The notes below the pieces were generated by a model. That model was not told the DNA's origin. It saw nothing but the letters and a program-made list of their open reading frames with translations, and did not search any database. From contig DBCS01000004.1 of NCBI GenBank assembly GCA_002293185.1, positions 439,037 through 503,036 of the forward strand: a stretch of DNA of 64,000 nucleotides, in the 5' to 3' direction. This document shows, one piece after another, positions 14,843 through 23,643 of the stretch; within the stretch, counting starts at the first letter, position 1; every line of letters begins with the position of its first letter. The DNA comes from Flavobacteriales bacterium UBA952 (GTDB lineage Bacteria; Bacteroidota; Bacteroidia; Flavobacteriales_D; Crocinitomicaceae). Both the position numbers and the translations under genes were made by a program.

Positions 14843-17014
14843 ATGCGCGTCTTGCTCCTCTTCGTTGCCTATTTAGGCTGTTCTTTACTTCATATTTATT
14901 GGGCAGTACCATTATTGAGCAATGCAGATAAGCACGAAATAGCGCAAATTCAAAATGAACTCTTGCGTTCAAAAGGGTTCATATCTCAGGAAATGCAGCA
15001 GCGCTACCCTATTTACCAAATCAATGGAGAATGGTATCTATCAATGCTGGGGCGTACGAATTCACAATTCAATAGCACAGAACTTCAAGACCATTACATT
15101 CTATTTCAAAACCCTGTTGCTGGCATACTTACATTAAAAGTACCATGCCAACAATTGAGCGCTATTCAGCAATTAAATGGCATTGCCTACCTTCAAATTG
15201 CGGCCCGTATTCACAACAACCTAGACAAAGCCATCATAGACCTTCGCGCCGACTCCGTTCATTTAGGTATCGGTTTACCTCAAGGCTACGCTGGTAAAGA
15301 TGTCTTGATTGGAATAACCGATTGGGGCTTTGACTACACCCACCCTGTTTTTTATGACACCCTACTTCAGCAACACCGCATTTATGCCGCTTGGGACCAA
15401 TACAAAAGCAGTGGACCTGCTCCAAATGGGTTCAATTACGGTACAGAATATAGCAACACGCAAAGCTTACTTGCTGCAGGTTCAGATACAGCAAATATTT
15501 ACAGTTATAGTACGCACGGGACACACGTTGCCGGAATTGCCGGTGGTGGAGGTGCAACCGCAGCTTATCGTGGCGTAGCCTACGAAGCGCAGTTCTTGTT
15601 TGTTACTTTTTTAATCGACGAAGGCGCAGTACTCGATGCCTGGCAATGGATGTACCAAAAAGCAATTGCCACCGATAAGCGTTTGGTCATCAATATGAGC
15701 TGGGGGCTATATCATTTCGGCACCCTAGACGGCACCTCACTGCTGAGCCAAGCCATTACCGCGTTTAGTAATTTGGGAGTGGTTTTTGTGAATTCTGGAG
15801 GCAACAATGGCAATGTCAATTTCCACCTCAAAAAAACCTTTACCAATGATGTTTTAAAGTCGCGGATTGAATTTTATGATTACAACGCCAACCCAAACAT
15901 GTGGGGCCAGAGCATTCACGCTTGGGGAGAAGTCGGGCAAAGCTTTTCGAATGGAATTATTGTCACCAATACATCCAATGCAGTTTTGGCGCAAAGCCCT
16001 TTGTATAGCACGAGTCTTAGCTCAAACTATGTGGATACCTTTTTAGTCGTTAATCAAGATACCATTTGGTATAATATCTCTGCCGATGCAGCGCATCCGT
16101 TAAACGGCAGGCCACAAATACGCTTGCGCGTGAAAAACACGCATGCCAACCTTCGCGTTCAGCTCCACTCGACAGCAAGTTCTGGCACGGTACATTATTG
16201 GAACGTCACCGAACTGATTACAGAAGTGGGCAACTGGGGCATGGCCTTTTTAGCTGCGGGTACGGGCACCACTTCAGGTGACAATCAAAATGGTATTTCC
16301 GAGCCTTCTTGCGCCGACGACGTCATTAGCGTTGCTGCATACGCAACGCAATACGCCACCGCTTCAGGTTCTTTGGTTGGTGGCGCTCTGGCTTCCTTCT
16401 CCAGCAAGGGGCCTCGTTACGATGGCGCCATGAAACCAGATATTGCTGCGCCGGGTGTAGGTATTGCATCGGCCATATCCTCTTTTACAGATGGCAATTA
16501 CACAAGTGTTGCCAACACCAACTTCAATAATACGACCTATCGATTTGCTAAATTCTCGGGCACCTCAATGGCGGCTCCTATGGTGGCGGGTGTTGCTGCA
16601 CTTATGCTAGAAGCCAATCCATACCTATCTTCGGCTCAAGTCAAAGAAATCATGATGCAAACCGCCAGACAAGACAGCTATACAGGTGTCATTCCGAACG
16701 AAGGGAGCCCTCAATGGGGCGCTGGGAAAATCAACGCCTATGCGGCTGTGCAATTAGCTGTTCAAACACTAGGTGTTTTAGATACAAATCCACAAATTGA
16801 ATGGTCTGTCTATCCAAATCCAGTGCAACATTATTTATATTTTACGATTGTAGAGTTACCACCATATGCAGAAGTCATTGCCTTAGATGGCACTCGCTAT
16901 TGGGTAGCGATTGATCATGGACAAATGAGTGTTGACGAACTCCCATCAGGCGCTTATTACATTCGTTTACACCAAAACGGATGCATCCAACAAGCGCCGT
17001 TTATTAAAATCTAA
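14843..17014 (+). CDS. Secreted S8 subtilisin-like protease with T9SS sorting domain
   Basis: 723 aa from ATG 14843; a TTG two codons earlier overlaps the promoter. An N-terminal hydrophobic signal peptide (RVLLLFVAYLGCSLLHIY) is followed by a propeptide, then the subtilase domain with the triad D160 (GITDWGFDYTHP), H225 (STHGTH) and S575 (SGTSMAAP). A long insert (about 320-470) separates the His and Ser blocks and looks beta-rich. The C-terminus has a Por-type T9SS sorting domain (VYPNPVQHYLYFTI ... LPSGAYYIRLHQNG). Expected on the cell surface or secreted through T9SS, degrading protein for nutrition. The next gene starts 2 bases after its stop. Confidence 0.92.
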   Translation: MRVLLLFVAYLGCSLLHIYWAVPLLSNADKHEIAQIQNELLRSKGFISQEMQQRYPIYQINGEWYLSMLGRTNSQFNSTELQDHYILFQNPVAGILTLKVPCQQLSAIQQLNGIAYLQIAARIHNNLDKAIIDLRADSVHLGIGLPQGYAGKDVLIGITDWGFDYTHPVFYDTLLQQHRIYAAWDQYKSSGPAPNGFNYGTEYSNTQSLLAAGSDTANIYSYSTHGTHVAGIAGGGGATAAYRGVAYEAQFLFVTFLIDEGAVLDAWQWMYQKAIATDKRLVINMSWGLYHFGTLDGTSLLSQAITAFSNLGVVFVNSGGNNGNVNFHLKKTFTNDVLKSRIEFYDYNANPNMWGQSIHAWGEVGQSFSNGIIVTNTSNAVLAQSPLYSTSLSSNYVDTFLVVNQDTIWYNISADAAHPLNGRPQIRLRVKNTHANLRVQLHSTASSGTVHYWNVTELITEVGNWGMAFLAAGTGTTSGDNQNGISEPSCADDVISVAAYATQYATASGSLVGGALASFSSKGPRYDGAMKPDIAAPGVGIASAISSFTDGNYTSVANTNFNNTTYRFAKFSGTSMAAPMVAGVAALMLEANPYLSSAQVKEIMMQTARQDSYTGVIPNEGSPQWGAGKINAYAAVQLAVQTLGVLDTNPQIEWSVYPNPVQHYLYFTIVELPPYAEVIALDGTRYWVAIDHGQMSVDELPSGAYYIRLHQNGCIQQAPFIKI

Positions 17015-17015
17015 C

Positions 17016-17510
17016 ATGGATATTCGTCTTGCAAGCGCCCAAGAATTACCAATCTTAGAAGATCTTGCACGTCAAATTTGGCCCGGCACCTATGCCCATA
17101 TCATTAGCCACGAACAAATTGATTTCATGCTCGACTGGATGTACAGTACAAGTGCGCTTCAAACACAAATGAACGAAGGTCACGAGTTTTATATATTGAG
17201 CGCACATAGTAAGGATATCGGTTTTATTGCCCTAGAATCGACATATTATCAAAATCAGGACAGTCTCAAGATCAATAAATTATATGTCCTAGCGACGTTC
17301 CAGGGGAAAGGTGCGGGGCATTTGCTGCTCCAAAAAGCGATAGAAAGCGCACAAGTAGCGGGCATTAATCAACTCTTTTTACAAGTCAATAAAGCAAACT
17401 CTGCCGTTCAGTTCTACCTTAAAAAAGGTTTTGTGATTCAAGAAGAAGCCGTTTTTGATATCGGTAATGGTTTTGTAATGGATGACTACATCATGACTTT
17501 TTCGCGCTGA
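17016..17510 (+). CDS. GNAT family N-acetyltransferase
   Basis: 164 aa from ATG 17016; in-frame starts further up lie inside the protease gene. Single GNAT fold: the acetyl-CoA pyrophosphate-binding motif A is visible as YVLATFQGKGAGHLLLQKA (about residues 91-110), followed by the motif B region AVQFYLKKGFVIQEEA. The substrate is unknown. It starts 2 bases after the subtilase stop, so cotranscription is likely although a functional link is not evident. Confidence 0.88.
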   Translation: MDIRLASAQELPILEDLARQIWPGTYAHIISHEQIDFMLDWMYSTSALQTQMNEGHEFYILSAHSKDIGFIALESTYYQNQDSLKINKLYVLATFQGKGAGHLLLQKAIESAQVAGINQLFLQVNKANSAVQFYLKKGFVIQEEAVFDIGNGFVMDDYIMTFSR

Positions 17511-17518
17511 GTTTTTTG

Positions 17519-17526
17519 TATCTTCG
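17519..17526 (+). promoter_or_regulatory. Variant -7 element upstream of the ACMSD-like gene
   Basis: TATCTTCG, one mismatch to TAnnTTTG, 18 bases before the ATG at 17545. Confidence 0.4.
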
Positions 17527-17544
17527 TGAGCAAAAAATTGATCA

Positions 17545-18558
17545 ATGCTAAAAATCGACATGCACAGCCATATTCTGCCAAAAACGATGCCCAATTGGAC
17601 ACAGAAGTTTGGCTATGGCAAGTTCATTCATCTAGAACCCAACGCCGATGGAAGTGCAAATATGATGCAGGGCGGTCAGTTTTTTAGACGCATTATTGGA
17701 AACTGTTGGGATGCACAACTCCGCATCGAAGAATACAAGCCCTTCCGTACGCAAGTACAAGTGGTGTGCACCATTCCTGTGATGTTTTCTTATTGGGCCA
17801 AAACCCCAGATGCACTCGAACTCTCTCGCTTTCTCAACGACCACATAGCAGACCTTGTTGCGCGCTACCCCCAAAACTATATAGGCCTTGCGACCATTCC
17901 AATGCAAGACCCAGATGCCGCTATTTTGGAACTTGAACGTGCAAAAGCGATCGGCCTTGTCGGTATTCAAATTGGCTCCAACATCAACGACGAAAACCTC
18001 AATGAAGAAAAGTTCTTCCCGATCTTTGAAGCTTGCGCGCGTTTGGGTATGGCAGTAATGATCCATCCTTGGCAAATGATGGGTTTTGACAGCATGAAAA
18101 AATATTGGCTTCCATGGTTAGTAGGTATGCCAGCTGAAACCTCTAGAGCTGCTTGCTCACTTATCTTTGGCGGTGTTCTAGAACGCTTACCTGAACTTAG
18201 GGTGTGTTTTTCTCACGCTGGCGGCTCTTTTTTGCCTACGCTCGGTAGAATTGAACACGGTTTCAATTGCCGTCCTGACTTAGTTGCTACGGACAACCCG
18301 CACAATCCCCGTACTTATCTTGGTAAATTTTGGGTGGATAGCATTACCCACGATATTGACGCACTCGAATACATCCTTAAAATGCAGGGGTCTAAACGCG
18401 TCTGTTTGGGCAGCGACTACCCTTTTCCGCTCGGAGACCTCGAAATTGGTCAATTTATCGAGGATAGCTCTTTGGGTTTGGCCGTCAAGGAAGATATCTT
18501 TTGCAACGCCACCCTCGAATGGCTTGCACTCGACAAAAGTCAATTTATCAATCAATAG
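17545..18558 (+). CDS. Amidohydrolase, 2-amino-3-carboxymuconate-6-semialdehyde decarboxylase-like
   Basis: 337 aa, the same length as known ACMS decarboxylases. The zinc ligands of the family are in place: H7 and H9 (DMHSH), the histidine in MIHPWQM, the histidine in CFSHAGGSF, and D291 in LGSDYPFPLG. ACMSD diverts the kynurenine/3-hydroxyanthranilate tryptophan-degradation pathway away from quinolinate. No other kynurenine genes are in this window, so pathway assignment rests on similarity; related decarboxylases of the same superfamily are the alternative. Its 3' end overlaps the convergent SIMPL gene by 11 bases. Confidence 0.85.
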   Translation: MLKIDMHSHILPKTMPNWTQKFGYGKFIHLEPNADGSANMMQGGQFFRRIIGNCWDAQLRIEEYKPFRTQVQVVCTIPVMFSYWAKTPDALELSRFLNDHIADLVARYPQNYIGLATIPMQDPDAAILELERAKAIGLVGIQIGSNINDENLNEEKFFPIFEACARLGMAVMIHPWQMMGFDSMKKYWLPWLVGMPAETSRAACSLIFGGVLERLPELRVCFSHAGGSFLPTLGRIEHGFNCRPDLVATDNPHNPRTYLGKFWVDSITHDIDALEYILKMQGSKRVCLGSDYPFPLGDLEIGQFIEDSSLGLAVKEDIFCNATLEWLALDKSQFINQ

Positions 18559-19288
18559 CGTAATTCAGGCGTATCGTTACGCTTGCTGTTTTGCGACGCG
18601 AACTCGTATTGAAGCTTCCTCCCCACTCGTATTCCTCTGAAGAATTCTCTGCAGTGATTTGAAACACTCCCATGTCGGCTGTCTTGAGTTTCCCTAAGCT
18701 TCCGCCACCATTTTCGGCTATTTTCGCCGCGCGCTCGTGGGCATCTTTGGTTGCAGCCTCTATCATATTTAATTTCAATTGCGCCAGTTTGGTGTAGAAA
18801 TATTCTGGCGCTTCTGAGTTGAGCTCTATTCCTGCGTCTATAAGCTCTGACACCTGACGCGAGGTGCGCTCTACGATATTTACTTTTTTAGAACTGACCT
18901 TAATGCTTTGCTCAAGCGCATATCCATCAAAAATACTTTGGCGGACATTGCCTTCTTCATCGTAAACCCTAGACCACTCTTTGGTAATGTCTGCAGCTTC
19001 GAAAACCATTTCTTCTTCACTGATGCCTTGAGATTTTAAGTACGTTTTAACTTTTCGAATATCTGCATTTAATAAGGCATAGGCATCTTTGAGTTCAAAA
19101 CTCTTGCGCGAGAAAGATGCGCGCCAGACAATTAAATCTGAATCAAAGGATTTCTCACCCAAACCTATCACCGAAACAGTGTCGTCTGGTTTTCCTTTGG
19201 AAAGGTATGATTTACCTAAAATAGCACCCGTAAAGACAATTGCAACAGCAATTAGAATGGTGGCAAAATGTTGCTTGATAAAGTTCAT
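18548..19288 (-). CDS. SIMPL domain (DUF541) membrane-anchored protein
   Basis: 246 aa from ATG 19288; a GTG two codons upstream is possible. One N-terminal membrane helix (FATILIAVAIVFTGAILG) would anchor the protein facing the periplasm. The rest matches the SIMPL fold: VSVIGLGEKSFDSD at the start, the helical region ELKDAYALLNADIRKVKTYL, and the strand-rich C-terminus with SVTIRLNY. SIMPL proteins are widespread and their molecular function is poorly defined; some affect oxidative stress or oligomerise as periplasmic rings. Single-gene unit. Confidence 0.85.
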   Translation of the reverse strand: MNFIKQHFATILIAVAIVFTGAILGKSYLSKGKPDDTVSVIGLGEKSFDSDLIVWRASFSRKSFELKDAYALLNADIRKVKTYLKSQGISEEEMVFEAADITKEWSRVYDEEGNVRQSIFDGYALEQSIKVSSKKVNIVERTSRQVSELIDAGIELNSEAPEYFYTKLAQLKLNMIEAATKDAHERAAKIAENGGGSLGKLKTADMGVFQITAENSSEEYEWGGSFNTSSRRKTASVTIRLNYAID

Positions 19289-19361
19289 ACGCACAAAATT
19301 TAAAATACGGAGTAATTATACGAAATACTAAACCAAGATAGCACTAATTTGTTACAGCAGT

Positions 19362-20060
19362 ATGGAAAGAAAAAACATCGTTATTATTGGCGCGTCAAAA
19401 GGAATTGGCCTTGCACTCGCCCAACAGCTCGCAGCAGAAGGCCACCAAGTTTTTGCCACCTATGCAAATACGCCTCCGAGCATACAGCATGCCCACATCC
19501 ACTGGTACCAACTAGACGTTTTGGCACCAACCCCGCTTGACCTCCCAGAAATTTTAGATGGTTTGGTGTATTGCCCAGGCACGATCTCACTCAAGCCTTT
19601 TAATCGCTTTGGTATGGCAGATTTCCAAATAGACTACCAACTTCAAGTGCTAGGCGCTATTCAAAGCATCCAATCGGCACTTCCTGCACTTAAAAAAAGC
19701 AAGCAGGCGTCCGTAGTGCTTTTTTCAACGGTCGCCGTTCAACAAGGCTTGCCTTTCCATAGCTTGGTTTCGGCTTCTAAAGGGGCCATTGAAGGGCTTA
19801 CAAGAGCGCTTGCTGCGGAGTTTGCGCCTAAAATTCGCGTCAATGCCATAGCGCCGTCTTTAACTGATACCCCACTGGCAGAAAACTTACTCAATTCAGA
19901 TGCCAAGCGAGAAGCCAATGCAGCAAGGCATCCTTTAAAGCGCGTAGGTGAAGCAACGGACATTGCTCATATGGCGGCATTTTTACTCAGCGATAACGCT
20001 TCTTGGATCAGCGGGCAAGTGCTGCACGTAGATGGTGGCATCTCGAGCTTACGCGTATGA
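19362..20060 (+). CDS. Short-chain dehydrogenase/reductase lacking the catalytic tyrosine
   Basis: 232 aa Rossmann-fold SDR. The cofactor motif GASKGIG (10-16) and catalytic-type Ser S122 (LFSTVA) are present, and the C-terminal end IAPSLTDTP...GQVLHVDGG is normal. The active-site YxxxK reads V136-S-A-S-K140: the tyrosine that protonates the substrate is valine. The codon GTT is unambiguous. Either this subfamily uses another acid or it has lost classical oxidoreductase chemistry and binds NAD(P)H for another purpose. Its stop overlaps the start of the photolyase-like gene (ATGA), so the two are translationally coupled. Confidence 0.88.
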   Translation: MERKNIVIIGASKGIGLALAQQLAAEGHQVFATYANTPPSIQHAHIHWYQLDVLAPTPLDLPEILDGLVYCPGTISLKPFNRFGMADFQIDYQLQVLGAIQSIQSALPALKKSKQASVVLFSTVAVQQGLPFHSLVSASKGAIEGLTRALAAEFAPKIRVNAIAPSLTDTPLAENLLNSDAKREANAARHPLKRVGEATDIAHMAAFLLSDNASWISGQVLHVDGGISSLRV

Positions 20061-21235
20061 TCCCACTGCGTAACTTAGCCGATATTTATGCACAAATAGA
20101 TCAGTTTGACCCTATACATTACGGCAAAACACGCAACTATTTATCTGGTGGCGTCAGTCAACTATCTCCTTATTTATCGAGAGGTTTAATTAGTGTTCGG
20201 GATGTATACAACCGACTCTTGCAGCGAGGCTTCAAATTGTATCAAATGGAAGCCTTCGTAATGGAACTTTGCTGGAGAGAGCACGCGCAGCGTATTTGGC
20301 AACACCACAACCCACAATTAGAAGTGCGTGCACCCCAATTTTGGATCAAAAACGAAACGCAAATCCCCCTTGAAATTCTTCAGGCCAATACAGGTATTGA
20401 AGCCATCGACAACGCATTAAGCAGACTCCAAACCACCGGTTACCTGCACAACCACCTGCGCATGTACATAGCAGCGCTCATGTGCAATCATTATGGTTGT
20501 CATTGGCGCACGGCTGCCAAATGGCTATTTTCGCAGCTTTGCGATGCTGACGCAGCAAGCAATCATTTGAGTTGGCAATGGGTTTGTGGGGCCAATGCAC
20601 CTAAAGTCTATTATGCCAATCAAGAAAACATCAATAAATACTGCAACAGTGCACAAAGAGGAACTTTTCTAGATACCTCTTACGAGGTGCTGGCCAATCT
20701 TAAAGTAGAATGTCAATGGGAAGATCCGATGTATTCCTTTGAACCTCTACCTACTGACACTCTTCAAATAGATGCCAACGCACCAACTTTCATATACACG
20801 CCGTATCACCTCGACCCTAATTGGAGAGTGGATCAGCAGGGCAACCGTATTTTATTTTGGGACCTCACCCACTGGCAAAACTACCCTTTCACAGCCAATG
20901 TATATCAATGGATCAATGAACTGGCCCTTCTCAATATCCCAAATCTTCAAATTTTTGTCGGTACTTGGGCAACCTTTAAAGCGCAAATTAATCTCGACGC
21001 CGCCTTTACTAAGGAACACCCGCTCACTGCCATTTACGGCATTCAAAATGACGAAAGATCTTGGCTTTTAGCCAATTACCCGCAACAACCGGGTTCTTTT
21101 TTCAACTTCTGGAAAAAAATTCAAAAGACATTAGTGCGCCCTTCAGCTGCGCGCCAGGTACCAAAACGCAAACAAACCCAGTCCAAAAGAGAACAAGACA
21201 TTGAACCAAAACAAGGCCAATTGCCCTTGCTGTAG
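20057..21235 (+). CDS. Photolyase/cryptochrome-like FAD-binding protein with C-terminal alpha/beta domain
   Basis: 392 aa from ATG 20057. Residues 20-225 match the FAD-binding half of photolyase/cryptochrome: GGVSQLSPYLSRGLIS (31-46), ELCWREHAQ, TGIEAIDNALSRLQTTGYLHNHLRMY (112-137), and LSWQWVCGANAPKVYY (171-186), with tryptophans W150, W156 and W175 in the helical core. The usual N-terminal antenna domain is missing. Instead residues 240-345 form an alpha/beta-looking domain (RILFWDLTHWQNYPF; NLQIFVGTWATF), followed by a basic tail. The last 30 codons lie antisense to crcB. Coupled to the SDR gene. Light sensing, DNA repair or redox roles are all possible. Confidence 0.85.
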   Translation: MIPLRNLADIYAQIDQFDPIHYGKTRNYLSGGVSQLSPYLSRGLISVRDVYNRLLQRGFKLYQMEAFVMELCWREHAQRIWQHHNPQLEVRAPQFWIKNETQIPLEILQANTGIEAIDNALSRLQTTGYLHNHLRMYIAALMCNHYGCHWRTAAKWLFSQLCDADAASNHLSWQWVCGANAPKVYYANQENINKYCNSAQRGTFLDTSYEVLANLKVECQWEDPMYSFEPLPTDTLQIDANAPTFIYTPYHLDPNWRVDQQGNRILFWDLTHWQNYPFTANVYQWINELALLNIPNLQIFVGTWATFKAQINLDAAFTKEHPLTAIYGIQNDERSWLLANYPQQPGSFFNFWKKIQKTLVRPSAARQVPKRKQTQSKREQDIEPKQGQLPLL

Positions 21236-21505
21236 CAGCTGAAAATTTTCGTAAGAAAAGGTACTAAATGTGGACAAACCACCACAAAAACCAACAAGAA
21301 TAAGTGGTTGAATACTCGACCATTTTTCGGAATCTTTCATTTGAAAAACAACCCAAGCGAGCACGAAACTAGCCATTAGATTACTTAGGAGTGTAGCCCA
21401 CGGAAACGAATTGGCTTGAAATGGCAACAATTTGGAGAATACGTAACGTAGCACACTGCCTAAACCACCACCTAAGAACACCAAAAAAAAACTGTTTAGT
21501 CCCAT
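21143..21505 (-). CDS. crcB: Fluoride ion channel CrcB/Fluc
   Basis: 120 aa, four membrane helices, dual-topology dimer in the inner membrane that exports fluoride. Signatures: GGGLGSVLRYVFS at 12-24, NLMASFVLAW, and the fluoride-path motif GGLSTFSTFSYE. Full length for the family. It overlaps the upstream PAP2 gene by 10 bases and, tail to tail, the photolyase-like gene by 93 bases, so its fourth helix (LFSFGLGLFAFWYLA) is encoded opposite that protein's basic tail. Confidence 0.93.
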   Translation of the reverse strand: MGLNSFFLVFLGGGLGSVLRYVFSKLLPFQANSFPWATLLSNLMASFVLAWVVFQMKDSEKWSSIQPLILVGFCGGLSTFSTFSYENFQLLQQGQLALFWFNVLFSFGLGLFAFWYLARS

Positions 21506-22080
21506 TTCTGAGGCAATTTAGCAAATAAATGCCGTTGAAACAAGCAACCAATACCCAATCCTAAAAAGGCACCGCAAATAACATCTGACGGAAAATGTAC
21601 ACCTAAATAAACGCGGCTATAGGCAACCAAAAAAACATACAAACCAAGTGCATAAATAAAAGCGTTATACTTTTTCAAATACGGGAACAAAAACATAAAA
21701 ACCGCAGCTAAATTGGCTGCATGTGAGGACACAAACCCAAATTTTCCTCCCAAATAAGGGTTGTCTGGGCCAATCATGTAGTAGCGCAACAAATCATGAA
21801 GAAGGGGATCGTGTGAGGGGCGTAAACGTTCAAAAAAAGCTTTGAAAACTTGGGTAGAAATGACATCGGTTAATGAGACGACCACAAGCGTCAATAAAAA
21901 GAGTAGCGTTGTTTTTTTCCAAGAAAATTGCAATTTCAACAAATAGAGGATCACCAAAGCCAATGGAATATTGATCCATCTGGAGGAAAGCGCCCACATG
22001 CATTGATCTAGCCACGGCGCATTGAACTGATTGATGCGCAAGAGTAAACTACGGTCGATGCGAAGTAAAAAATCAATCAT
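21496..22080 (-). CDS. PAP2 family membrane phosphatase
   Basis: 194 aa with about six membrane helices. The three phosphatase motifs of the PAP2/phosphatidic acid phosphatase type 2 superfamily are seen: KAFFERLRP (motif 1), FVSSHAAN (a variant of PSGH with the catalytic His), and SRVYLGVHFPSDV (motif 3). Probable substrates are undecaprenyl pyrophosphate, phosphatidylglycerophosphate or lipid A phosphates at the periplasmic face. Start ATG 22080 lies 8 bases inside obgE, suggesting translational coupling. Confidence 0.9.
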   Translation of the reverse strand: MIDFLLRIDRSLLLRINQFNAPWLDQCMWALSSRWINIPLALVILYLLKLQFSWKKTTLLFLLTLVVVSLTDVISTQVFKAFFERLRPSHDPLLHDLLRYYMIGPDNPYLGGKFGFVSSHAANLAAVFMFLFPYLKKYNAFIYALGLYVFLVAYSRVYLGVHFPSDVICGAFLGLGIGCLFQRHLFAKLPQKWD

Positions 22081-23065
22081 GGTTGAGGTGCTTCCAAATC
22101 AGGTCTTTGAGTTCAACAAGACCTTGCTGCGCAACTGAAGAAATGAATAAATGCGGAAGTGTGGGTAATTCTTTGGTAATGGCAGCCTTGAGTTCGTCGT
22201 CGAGCATGTCTGACTTTGTAATGGCCAACATGCGCTCTTTGTGAAGAAGTTCAGGGTTGTATTGCTTGAGCTCATTTAAGAGAATGTTGTATTCCTTTTG
22301 AATATCGTCGGAGTCAGCTGCAATCATGAAGAGCAGTATAGAGTTTCGTTCTATATGACGCAAGAAACGCAAACCAAGACCTTTACCCGCATGCGCACCT
22401 TCAATGATACCGGGAATATCAGCCATAATAAATGAGCGGTAGTCTCGGTAAGAAACAATACCAAGATTCGGACGCACAGTTGTAAATGGATAGGCTCCGA
22501 TTTCTGGTTGCGCTGCAGAAAGCACAGAAAGCAAAGTGCTTTTACCGGCATTTGGAAAGCCTACCAAACCTACATCTGCTAAAATTTTAAGTTCGAGGAT
22601 TTTCCAGTTTTCTATGCCTTCTTCTCCTGGCTGCGCATAACGAGGTGTTTGGTTGGTTGGAGACTTAAAATTATTGTTACCCATGCCGCCGCGTCCGCCG
22701 CGTTGAATGATGCGCTCCTCGCCCTCCTCTGTGATTTCAAAAAGTACTTCGCCGGTTTCTCCGTCCTTAGCTAAGGTGCCGAGCGGAACATCAATATATA
22801 CATCTTCTCCTTGCGAACCGGTTTTAAGGTTGCCGGCACCATGGGCACCGTGACCAGCTTTGATGTGTTTTTTGAACTTGAGGTGCAGTAGGGTCCAGAG
22901 TTGTTTGTTGCCGCGCAAAATAATGTGTCCGCCGCGTCCGCCGTCTCCTCCGTCGGGCCCGCCCTTTGGTATGTATTTTTCTCGGCGAAAATGCGTCGAA
23001 CCGCCACCACCGTTTCCGGAGGTACAGTGAATTTTTACGTAATCAACAAAGTTGTCTGAAGCCAT
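22073..23065 (-). CDS. obgE: GTPase Obg
   Basis: 330 aa. The N-terminal glycine-rich Obg fold (1-158; GNGGGGSTHFRREKY, KGGPDGGDGGRGGHI) is followed by the G domain with G1 GFPNAGKSTLL, G3 DIPGIIEGAH and G4 TKSD. A ribosome-associated GTPase needed for large-subunit assembly and growth control. The protein ends after the G domain, without the variable C-terminal domain of Gram-positive Obg. It follows adk by 3 bases and is followed by PAP2 with overlap. Confidence 0.96.
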   Translation of the reverse strand: MASDNFVDYVKIHCTSGNGGGGSTHFRREKYIPKGGPDGGDGGRGGHIILRGNKQLWTLLHLKFKKHIKAGHGAHGAGNLKTGSQGEDVYIDVPLGTLAKDGETGEVLFEITEEGEERIIQRGGRGGMGNNNFKSPTNQTPRYAQPGEEGIENWKILELKILADVGLVGFPNAGKSTLLSVLSAAQPEIGAYPFTTVRPNLGIVSYRDYRSFIMADIPGIIEGAHAGKGLGLRFLRHIERNSILLFMIAADSDDIQKEYNILLNELKQYNPELLHKERMLAITKSDMLDDELKAAITKELPTLPHLFISSVAQQGLVELKDLIWKHLNHD

Positions 23066-23068
23066 CTA

Positions 23069-23641
23069 TTATTTTGTATCAATGGCAGAGAATAATCGTT
23101 GGGTGATGTCATCGATGCTACCAATGCCATCGATGGCAATAAATTTGTTTTGTGTTTGGTAAAATGCTTTGACCGGCGCGGTTTCTTGTTTGTATACGGT
23201 AATCCGTTTTTCGATGACCGCTGGGTCTGCGTCGTCTGGACGACCAGATACTTCAGCTCTTTTGAGCAAACGTGTTTTGAGTTCGTTTTCTTCAACCTCT
23301 AGGGCCAGCATGAGTGAGATTTCGGTTTGTAAACTCGCTAAAAACTCGTCTAAAGCAAGTGCTTGCGCATTGGTGCGCGGAAAACCGTCAAAAATAAACC
23401 CTTTTGGGGCCGCATGTTTTACGACTTCAGAACGCAACATATTGATCGTGACCTCATCTGGAACAAGCTGCCCTGCATCCATGTAGCTCTTGGCTAATTT
23501 GCCGAGATCTGTTTCGCCTTTGATATTGGCGCGAAAGACATCACCGGTTGACAAATGCACAAGACCATATTTTTCGATAAGTCTTTCGGATTGGGTTCCT
23601 TTACCTGCTCCTGGAGGGCCAAAAAGTACAATATTTAACAT
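23069..23641 (-). CDS. adk: Adenylate kinase, short form
   Basis: 190 aa. It converts AMP and ATP to two ADP. P-loop GPPGAGKGTQSERL (7-20), AMP-binding STGDVFRA and FDGFPRTNAQA, and the lid region LKRAEVSGRPDDADP. The lid is short and lacks the four cysteines of zinc-type adenylate kinases, as expected for the 190-residue form in Bacteroidota. It lies 2 bases downstream of hpt, so a purine-related operon hpt-adk-obgE is likely. Confidence 0.96.
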   Translation of the reverse strand: MLNIVLFGPPGAGKGTQSERLIEKYGLVHLSTGDVFRANIKGETDLGKLAKSYMDAGQLVPDEVTINMLRSEVVKHAAPKGFIFDGFPRTNAQALALDEFLASLQTEISLMLALEVEENELKTRLLKRAEVSGRPDDADPAVIEKRITVYKQETAPVKAFYQTQNKFIAIDGIGSIDDITQRLFSAIDTK

Positions 23642-23643
23642 AA

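Noticed and set aside
17632..18075. 147-residue minus-strand reading inside the ACMSD-like gene
   Set aside because: Shadow of a conserved metal-dependent enzyme with intact ligands; the reading has no recognisable motif.
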